From NCBI RefSeq assembly GCF_000142905.1, contig NW_013657668.1, positions 376,912 to 440,911 of the forward strand: a stretch of DNA of 64,000 nucleotides, read 5' to 3'. The position numbers and the translations under genes are program-made. Source of the stretch: Thecamonas trahens ATCC 50062. Taxonomy: Eukaryota; Apusozoa; Apusomonadida; Apusomonadidae. This document shows positions 57,026 through 64,000 of this stretch, piece by piece; position 1 is the stretch's first letter, and each line of letters opens with the position of its first letter. Below the pieces are notes generated by a model. That model was not told the DNA's origin. It worked only from the letters and a program-made list of their open reading frames with translations, and did no database searches.

Positions 57026-57209
57026 TCACCCCCCTTCGTCGGCGTGCACGACGGTGGTGACCTCACGCGATGAGCCATCGTAGAGGCCAGAGCATACGAC
57101 GGAGAGAATAGTAGCAGCAGCATCATGGTCAATCAACGGGCGAGTCTGTGGCCAGGGAAGTGGCCTAGAATGGGCCTGGACTCTGATCAGACCAGCCAGT
57201 TGCAGGCGA

Positions 57210-58583
57210 ATGAATGTGTGGCATCAGCGCGTGTGGCTCGAGAGCCTACACCAGGGGATCGACCACCTGACGCCGACCATGCTGGGCGTGTCGCCTATGA
57301 CGCGCAAGCCACTCGTGGCGGTGTGTATTCTGGCTGTGGTCTCTGCCCTCTCGACCTCATACATGGTCTCGTCGCCATCTTCAAGTGCCACCGCAAGCGG
57401 AAGTCATGGCCATGGCCCGGGCCTGGCACGGCCCGAGCACGAGTTGGCGCTTTGCAAGGCGCAGCTGGTGGCGGCAGCAGAGGCATTGGCGGCAGCAGAG
57501 ACAGCTGGCACAGACAAAGTAACGGGTTCGATAGGTGGAACACTCGGTGGAGTTGGCCCGGATGTCATTGCAGACATCGACGCAACGTACTTGGAGCATG
57601 GCCGCCAGTTCCGGACTGAGCCTGCCAGTCTCGTGCCGGCCAGGCCGGACGACTACCCAAAGATCTCGCTCGTGCTGCAATACTTTAAGCATCCGGAGAA
57701 CGTGGAGGGCATTGTGGCACCATTGGCAAGCTGCCGTGACCAGCTGCCGTTTGGCATTGAGCTTCTGGCCAACGTCGACTCGCAGGACGACGACGATGTC
57801 GAGGCGTGGCGGGCGGTGGCCTCCGAGTGGGTTGTTCCGGTCTGGTCGGGCAACATTCACGAGATCCGCGGCTACAATCGGCTGGGCCATATGGCACGTG
57901 GTGAGATTGTGGTATTTCTGCAGGACGACGACATCCCACCGAGCTCGTGCCGCTGGCTGGTGGATCTGGACTCTGTCTACAACGCCTTTCCGTCGCTCGC
58001 CGTTGTCGGGCTCAAGAAAGGCGTGTATCGAGTGGATCACAAGCGGTGGGCCGCCTCGCGCATTCACTTTCGCACGCCATGGCTCTCGCCGTGGGAGCCT
58101 GAAGCCAGCGAGGCCGAGCCCGATCTGGCTGCGTTGGACGACAAGACCGACAAGAAGTTCATCCACTTTCAGTTTATGCTCTGGGTTGACTACGCGCCGT
58201 TTGCCATTTCAAAGACAGCCTTTGAGCGGCTGGGCGGCGTGGACGAGACGTACTCGCCACCGGGTGAGTCGGGCATCTTCTCGGACGTTGACCTTTGCTA
58301 TCGGGCATGGCAATCGGGCTGGCGGGTTGGCCATATGGATGGCGGGTGGGGGCGGCGCAAAGGCGCAGCATGGACCACCGACACGGTGGCCGGCAGAGAA
58401 TCGCGACGCAAGTCCGAACTCGCTAACCTGCCGCGGCTCGAGGCTACGCACTACAATCGTTACGTTCTCGACATGCTCAGCGACCTCATCCAGACGCTCA
58501 ACGACGAGATTCTGGTGCCGATCCGACCAGGCGGCTGGTTCCGCGACGACTTTATGTTTCATGGTGAGCACCTGCCGCAGTAG
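57210..58583 (+). CDS. Type II membrane glycosyltransferase (GT-A/GT2-like fold)
   Basis: The protein is 457 aa. A short cytosolic tail is followed by an anchor (KPLVAVCILAVVSALSTSYMV, about residues 33-53) and a Ser-rich stem, then a GT-A catalytic region: ISLVLQYFKHPENVE, GIELLANVDSQDDDD, the metal-binding acidic motif VFLQDDDIPP (~234-243), and GIFSDVDLCYRAWQSGWRV (~347-365), a typical GT2 acceptor-loop and ED.D element. It should be a Golgi enzyme using a nucleotide-sugar donor with Mn2+ or Mg2+. Donor and acceptor cannot be read. The stop is 20 bp from the convergent leishmanolysin-like stop. Confidence 0.75.
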   Translation: MNVWHQRVWLESLHQGIDHLTPTMLGVSPMTRKPLVAVCILAVVSALSTSYMVSSPSSSATASGSHGHGPGLARPEHELALCKAQLVAAAEALAAAETAGTDKVTGSIGGTLGGVGPDVIADIDATYLEHGRQFRTEPASLVPARPDDYPKISLVLQYFKHPENVEGIVAPLASCRDQLPFGIELLANVDSQDDDDVEAWRAVASEWVVPVWSGNIHEIRGYNRLGHMARGEIVVFLQDDDIPPSSCRWLVDLDSVYNAFPSLAVVGLKKGVYRVDHKRWAASRIHFRTPWLSPWEPEASEAEPDLAALDDKTDKKFIHFQFMLWVDYAPFAISKTAFERLGGVDETYSPPGESGIFSDVDLCYRAWQSGWRVGHMDGGWGRRKGAAWTTDTVAGRESRRKSELANLPRLEATHYNRYVLDMLSDLIQTLNDEILVPIRPGGWFRDDFMFHGEHLPQ

Positions 58584-58603
58584 CGTGGCGGCTGGTGCCT
58601 GTG

Positions 58604-61572
58604 TCACGGTTCAGGCACATCGCAGACAGAGCATGACGACATGTCAGCCAGGATGGACGAGCACGACGAGGACGGCGACGATGACGACGGTGAGCGGCCT
58701 GTGCCGACTCCAGCAGCTGAGGCTTCCGCATGTGGCGTGGCAATCATGACGTCTGGGTCCGAGAGGATCGAGTCGGACGATGAGTCGTCCTTGGGCGTTG
58801 CTCGGAACGGCTGCGGTTGTGGCAGCTGCGTTGGCGGCAGCCGCGGCGGATTGGTCTGCTGCGGCGTGACACGGACCTGTAGGGAGAGCGAGTTGGAGAG
58901 AGCAGCTGACGACGACGAGTTGCTCAGCGCCTCGGCTGCGCCAGTGATGGCGGGCTCTTGCTGTGGCGGTGGGGGAACCACGATGGTGATGCCGGGCCTG
59001 ACTGTGGCGTCGCGGGCGTTGCCAGAGTGGCCGAGATACAGCGTCTTGTCCCTGAGGATGTAAAACTTGACGAGGGCTATGAGCGGCGCTGCGGCGAGGA
59101 GCCAGGCGGCGTAGACAATCATGGCAACGATGAACACGTTTTGGGCCCGCGGCGCTAAGTTTGCGCTTTCGACAAGGACCGGCGTGGAGGAAAAGAGCAC
59201 GTTGAGTACAAAGAGAACGACGGCGAAGCCGGCGGCGGCCATCTCGGCCAAGCCAGCCACGTAGACGAGTGACTTGCCTGACGGCGGCATGCGGATGGCC
59301 TGGGCCAGAATCGCTTGAAACCCGGCCATGACGGGAACACCGGTAGCGAGAGCAAAGATCGCCACACCCCAGGTTCCGGCATGACGGCTAAACATGGCGT
59401 GGATAAGGTGCGACCACATGTAGCCGACGTTGAGAGAGGCGCCAAGGCTGATGGTCCGCGATACAGTTGAGAACGGATCGGTAGAGTAGACAGTGTAGAT
59501 ACCAATGAGGGGGTGCTCATGCACAACTTTTTCCATGACCGATGATGAGATCCAAACATGAGCGCCCGAACCGCCCCAGACCCAGTGCGAGCAGCGGATG
59601 CGCCAGAGAGCAAGCGCAGTGATGCACAGCATGGCGATGACAAAGTAGACTCCGAGGAGCAGCGGCGCGGCCGCCGACGTCGCTCCGATGCCGCTCATGA
59701 CCGACTCGCTTCGAGTCTGGGAGCTGACTAAGCCTGAGCGGTGCGAATACCGCACCATGGCGAGGTAGGTAAAACCATCAGCAGGCGCGTTGGCGATCTT
59801 GACATCAAGGCTCGCGTCATGCCCGAGCTCGTTGTCAAGGCGGGGGACAAGGCAGAAGGCAAGGTCGGCGGCGATGACATGAAGCTCGGCACATCTGACC
59901 GTGAACGGTGCGGCTAGACCAGCACGCACACTAGGCTCGGCATCGGCCGGCGGAGTGTAGCTGAGCCAGACTGCAAGCGACGGCCCGAACCCAGATCCAT
60001 GAACGTAGAGCATGGTCTCGGCCGCTGCTGGCAGCACGGCCGGCTCGATGAAGGCCAGCTGAGGCCACGGCTCCCGGGCAAGGGTGAGCGTGGCGCAGAG
60101 CCACTCGATATCATAGTTCGATGGACAGTAGGCTTTGCCGAGAAAGCCTGGGGCCGAGATGCTGGCATACGGCTGGCAGGCTATTGAGACCGAAGCAATC
60201 TGAACGACGAGAATGGTGAACGAGCCGTTGCGCTGGCAATGCATGGGGTAGCAGGCCGCTCCGTGGGCTGGCCAGGACGAGCCGGGCTGCGCAATGGAGC
60301 TACCAAGACAGCGTGACGAGGGCGAGAATCGCTCACCATGGTTGCTTGCAGTGCGCGCATGCTCGAGCGTCGGAGTCACGCACGAGCTCTCGCCGAGCGG
60401 GACTGCGAGCGGACAGTAGTCAGGAAGAGGGTCCGAGCCGCCACGACGCGGGTCAGGCAGATGCGAGTAGCCCGGCGGCAGCGGATCAAGAAAAGAAACC
60501 ACATCACAGGCGCCAAGCGCGTCCCACGCTGGTGCGCATCGCCGACTTCCGGGCTTGACGCAGAGGTAGGTTCGCCAGGCACGATTGTTCGGACTACAGT
60601 CGCCTGCAACAAAGGCGCAGCCGCGACGGGCACCCCAAGCAAGCAACGGCGGAGCAGGTGCGCCTTCTGCGAGCGCATACCACCCCAAGTCTTGGAGGAG
60701 GGCAATGGTAAACGGCGAGACCACAGGCGCGTCTGATGCTGACGCCTGGACTGGCGCGGCCGAGAGGGCAGGCCAGAGCGCAGAGCGCGAGGCGTTGTAG
60801 AGCGTTGGAGCCATAAGTGCGTGGCGGCCGACAAGGCGAGCCTCCCAGTGCAAGTCAGCAACATCGTTCCCTCCACCGTCTTCAAGCTCGAGGCCGCCGA
60901 GGCTTTGGCAGTCGTAGTGTTCGCGAGCAGCGGCGGCAACGCGCGGCGAGACGATAACTGAGCGATTGCGGAAGGCGACGAGCTGCCACGAGGTGATCGG
61001 GTCGAGGGCGGCCGGATAAAAAGCAAGTACATGCATGGCTTCGCGCCAGAGCGTGTTGCGGAGGGCGAGCGGGGCGAGAGCTGCTGCCGCTTCGGGCCGG
61101 TAGACCAGAGCGCCAGCAATTGGCCGACGAGACGCGGATCAAAGCCGCACGGAGCGGCCAGGGCGACGCGATTCGGCGGCAGATCCGAGGTGGCGGCAAC
61201 AAGCACTACCACCGATGCGTCTGACGGCAGCGGAGCAGCAAAGGCGGAGGTCTCATTTGCAGCAAGCCGACCGCATCGGGAGCCGGCGAGAGCCGAGGTG
61301 TTGACCGGCAACGGCGCCGTCGTCAACGACGGATGTAGTCTCCATGAAGCAGCGATGACGTCGGCGACGTCAGTAAGAGCTTCAGCAAGGAAAGAAGGAA
61401 GCGATGATGGCAAGTCGGACACAAAGTGGAGGACTAGTGGTCGGGCGGCGGCGTCTGCGGCAAGTGCGGGCGTGGCGGGTGTTCGTTGGACGGGCGGGGC
61501 GGAGGCGGCGGCAATGGCGAGGACGACGGTGAGGACAATGGCTAAGTGTGAGAGATGTAGTACGCTGCACAT
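58604..61572 (-). CDS. Leishmanolysin (M8)-like surface protein with altered zinc motif and a frame break
   Basis: ATG 61572 begins a signal peptide (AIVLTVVLAIAAASA) and the propeptide/catalytic start (VVVLVAATSDLPPNRVALAAPCGFDP). The frame then shifts by one base at about 61120-61141. The second frame continues RRPIAGALVYRPEA, as expected in M8 peptidases, and runs 810+ residues to 58604. It has the metzincin region (WREAMHVLAF where HExxH is expected), the third-ligand segment LHWEARL, a Met-turn ALMAP and the family-specific SPFTIALLQDLGWYAL with WGARRGCAF. Cys-rich and IPT-like (YVHGSGFGPSLAVWLSY) parts follow, then about five TM helices and a Ser-rich cytosolic tail ending SCSVCDVPEP. 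Family identity is firm; activity is doubtful. Confidence 0.75.
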
Positions 61573-61714
61573 GGTGAGGGCTGTGGCAATGGTGACGGTG
61601 GTGGGGGGCGGAGGAGAAGGTGTGGGGAGAGGTGGACATGAGATAGGCTAGTTGCGGCTCCGGCTTGGAGCGCCGCTCCCGCCCCCCTGAGCTGCACTCG
61701 TGGCGTCACCGCTG

Positions 61715-61720
61715 TTTATT
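61715..61720 (-). terminator. Candidate polyadenylation signal of the second CRAL-TRIO gene
   Basis: TTTATT on plus (AATAAA on minus) lies about 91 nt downstream of the stop at 61811 and upstream of the leishmanolysin-like start, a normal place for the cleavage signal. Confidence 0.45.
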
Positions 61721-61810
61721 GGGCCAGTGGGAACAGGCGATGGAAGGTATGTATGGTGCCGTTGAGGGGGATAGGCAGAGACAAGACACGAGGCGCGAGT
61801 GGAGAGGTTG

Positions 61811-63340
61811 CTACTCGACGTCGTAGTACATGGTGACCTCGCCATCGGAGAGATAGGAGAGAGCATTGGAACGGGCCGAGGGATTGCGGGAGCGATCACG
61901 GATGCCGGAGGAGGCCGGAGAGTGCGGGACGGCGGCCGGATCGATGTAGTCAGAAAAGGAGCCGTCCGAGTCGCGGGAGGCCGGCCTGGCGTCACCGAGA
62001 TTGAGGCCCGGCCCGCGAGTGATCCAGCGGGTGACGGAGCGAGTGGCGGAGCGGGCAGCGGCGGGCGAGGCCCGCGCGCGGAGCGAGCGAACTGAACTCC
62101 AAATGGAGGAGACGGAGGACTGTGAGCTTGCGCGCGATGAGGGATGGTCGTCGGCCGCGGCGGCCGCGGCGGCCGAGTCTGTGGAAAAGTCAAGGACGGA
62201 GAGGCGCATGAACTTTGCCGGCGTTCGTGACGACGACGGGGCCGAGGGCGCGGAGCCTTGTTGAGAGGCAAACACGATGGGGTTTGCAGACTCGCGCGGG
62301 GTCCAGTCTGGGCGGGGCGTGCCGGCAAACTCGCCGTTGGAGCCGACGAGGTCCTCATCGGCGTAGCGGCGCATGACCAGACCGAGCGGCATCGCCGACG
62401 GCGAGACGCAGCCGCGACCATGGGCCGGCTCGGGCCTGCGCTTGGGCTTGCGACGGAGGATGGCAGTGACCTCGGCCTCGAGCTGCGAGGTGAGGGCGTG
62501 GCCGTCCGGGCTCTCGTCCACAGCGGACGAGGCAAGCCCGGAGGCGGCCGGAGTGGCGAGTGCGTTAGCATCGGCCTGGACCTCGTAGCTCGCCTCTTCG
62601 GCAAGAAAGGCGTTGAGGTCAAAGGCGCAGTGCATGGTGCCGCCGTGCGAGTCTGCGAGCTGATCGGAATCAAAGTACTCGCGGAGCTCGGCGCCGTAGT
62701 CAGAGCCAGTAAAGACGACCTTGGACTTTGTGTTTGCGTCGAGGAACGGCGAGATGACGCGCCAAGCGCCCTTGAACAGCCACGGAGTGTTGATCATAAA
62801 GGCACGGCCAAGGCGCTCGGGGTAGTAGTTCTGGATGATCTGGAGGACTTCCTGGGTCATCTTGTTGTCCATGTTGGCGTAGCCCCAGCCCGAGTAATCC
62901 ATAAGGATGGTGCACTTGTCGACGCCGTACGCAGCCATGCGCTTCTCCATCAGCTCGAGCATCCACACCACGGCGGCGACGACGTTCTCTAGCGGCGACT
63001 CGGCCGGATTGTGGCGGCCGGCAAAGATGAGGAACGACGGCTGGCCCGACTTGGTCTGGCCCATGGCCACAAACTTGTCCATCTGCAGCTCGGAGCGGAC
63101 CCTGCCTTCGCAGCGGAGGTCCTGCGGACGAAAGGCGACCCGCCATCTTGCACACTCAATGACCATGCTTGCCGCGGCCTCCACATCGCACTTGCGCGCT
63201 CGCAGGAAGCGGACCAACGTCTCATCCTGCAGCAGATAGGCCGTCGACGACGTGGCTCCGTGCGCCCCGTCCTCTAGCGACTCGAGCACTCCCGTCACTC
63301 TCTCCCGTAGCTCCAACACCAGCCGGTCAGACACCTCCAT
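61811..63340 (-). CDS. CRAL-TRIO (Sec14-like) lipid-transfer protein with disordered C-terminus
   Basis: The protein is 509 aa from ATG 63340. A CRAL-TRIO_N helical region (ETLVRFLRARKCDVEAAASMV, residues ~40-60) leads to the lipid-binding domain (~85-245) with CTILMDYSGWGYANMDNKM, IIQNYYPERLGRAFMINTPWLF and FDSDQLADSHGG. The second half is Ser/Arg-rich, with a KPKRRPEP basic cluster and a poly-Ala run, ending EVTMYYDVE. Sec14 proteins move phosphatidylinositol and other lipids; the PERLG and INTPWLF box is that of the classic fold. It is closest within the window to the gene at 1434-3527, with the tail on the opposite end. Confidence 0.9.
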   Translation of the reverse strand: MEVSDRLVLELRERVTGVLESLEDGAHGATSSTAYLLQDETLVRFLRARKCDVEAAASMVIECARWRVAFRPQDLRCEGRVRSELQMDKFVAMGQTKSGQPSFLIFAGRHNPAESPLENVVAAVVWMLELMEKRMAAYGVDKCTILMDYSGWGYANMDNKMTQEVLQIIQNYYPERLGRAFMINTPWLFKGAWRVISPFLDANTKSKVVFTGSDYGAELREYFDSDQLADSHGGTMHCAFDLNAFLAEEASYEVQADANALATPAASGLASSAVDESPDGHALTSQLEAEVTAILRRKPKRRPEPAHGRGCVSPSAMPLGLVMRRYADEDLVGSNGEFAGTPRPDWTPRESANPIVFASQQGSAPSAPSSSRTPAKFMRLSVLDFSTDSAAAAAAADDHPSSRASSQSSVSSIWSSVRSLRARASPAAARSATRSVTRWITRGPGLNLGDARPASRDSDGSFSDYIDPAAVPHSPASSGIRDRSRNPSARSNALSYLSDGEVTMYYDVE

Positions 63341-64000
63341 CCCCGCTGAGCAGCTTGCCCGAGTCCCGCGGCGTCGGGAGACGTGTGGGCTCGTGAGTGG
63401 GCCACGTCAACTCTCAGTTTGGGTGACTCGCTCCTTGCGGTGGCTGGCCACGAGTCGTCAATATCACCCACACTCGCGGGTAGCGAGATCGGGAGGTGAG
63501 AGGGACGGGATTATTGCGGCTGTGGAGAGAGGGAGGGGATTGGGAGGGGGGGAGGAGGAATCGATGTAACGGGAGGGGGGAGAAGGGGGGGGGGGAAGGG
63601 GGGGAGGAGTTTGTCGATTATTGGTGGCAATCGTTGGTGGTAATCGTTGGTGGTAATCGTTGGTGGTAATCGTTGGTGGTAATCGTTGGTGGTAATCGTT
63701 GGTGGTAATCGTTGGTGGTAATCGTTGGTGGTAATCGTTGGTGGCAATCGTTGGTGGTAATCGTTGGTGGCAATCGTTGGTGGTAATCGTTGGTGGTAAT
63801 CGTTGGTGGTAATCGTTGGTGGTAATCGTTGGTTGGATTGGTAGGGGTGGCAGGGGAGCAAACGACAGGCGAGTCATTTGCTGCCACTCGATCAATTCTT
63901 GGCTTCAAACACCTTACTCACACACTACACCATGGTACGAACACTCGAGAGCAAACATGGATGAGAGAGGGAGATTGTGTGCAGTAGGCACAGACATGAC
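63341..64000. promoter_or_regulatory. Region upstream of the second CRAL-TRIO gene, window end
   Basis: No complete gene. G-runs on plus (about 63576-63602) are sense C for the minus-strand gene, followed by a 13-bp tandem array. Near the edge, ATG at 63932 is directly followed by GTACGA, and an ATG at 63957 is open to the window end; either could be the start of a plus-strand gene lying outside. Confidence 0.4.
63621..63838. repeat. 13-bp tandem repeat, about 16 copies
   Basis: The unit AATCGTTGGTGGT repeats with a 13-bp period; copies start at 63629 and every 13 bp to 63824. Only one position varies (T to C) in a few copies. It lies about 290 bp upstream of the CRAL-TRIO start. Confidence 0.95.

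Noticed and set aside
63464..63908. Open frames through the 13-bp array
   Set aside because: All three frames stay open only because the repeat lacks stops; the predicted 13-residue repeat is an artefact.

Overview
The window is eukaryotic nuclear DNA from a GC-rich, very compact genome. Evidence: DDX5-type helicase, cyclin B, formin, AMFR-type ubiquitin ligase and TBC-TLD proteins; GT-AG introns that re-join conserved domains in frame; nuclear-encoded mitochondrial proteins; and no operons, Shine-Dalgarno sites, CRISPR arrays, insertion sequences, rRNA or tRNA that I could find. Long near-intronless reading frames with animal/fungus-like families plus a leishmanolysin fit a free-living heterotrophic flagellate. 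An apusomonad such as Thecamonas is my best guess, from gene style only and not from any search.

Layout. 1-7 kb: 3' part of an RPAP3-like TPR protein, a CRAL-TRIO protein, a DDX5/DBP2 helicase with a 484-nt intron, a small membrane protein. 7-17 kb: a large Calx-beta receptor-like protein, a GHMP kinase, an A20/AN1 zinc-finger protein, a small orphan, an EF-hand mitochondrial carrier and an SDR. 17-30 kb: a propeller/solenoid-like protein, a Ser-rich repeat protein, HSD17B10, an ELO elongase, a basic orphan, a stanniocalcin-like secreted protein and a PLD3-like protein. 30-45 kb: an EF-hand membrane protein, a small orphan, an AMFR/gp78-like E3, cyclin B (three exons), an RS-rich protein, a TBC-TLD protein, a rhomboid, a Lys/Ala-tailed orphan and an LRR protein. 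45-64 kb: a CAP-Gly plus FH1/FH2 formin, a 100-N gap, an Sfi1-like protein, a two-module AAA ATPase, LYRM2, TRMU, a glycosyltransferase, a leishmanolysin-like protein with a damaged active site, and a second CRAL-TRIO protein.

Functional threads. Mitochondrial: HSD17B10, TRMU, LYRM2 and the carrier; LYRM2 and TRMU share a divergent promoter. ER and membranes: AMFR-like E3, rhomboid, elongase, SDR. Cytoskeleton and centrosome: CAP-Gly formin, Sfi1-like protein, LRR protein. Secreted or surface: Calx-beta protein, leishmanolysin-like, PLD3-like and stanniocalcin-like proteins.

Genome style. Convergent genes end 3 to 132 bp apart or overlap. Most divergent or upstream gaps carry long sense-strand poly-C or C-rich tracts. 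The introns found are 95-484 nt and donors often begin GTACG or GTAAG. Three minus-strand loci show the same kind of one-base frame break, which may be assembly errors. Where the longest frame began at a non-ATG codon I moved the start to the first supported ATG.
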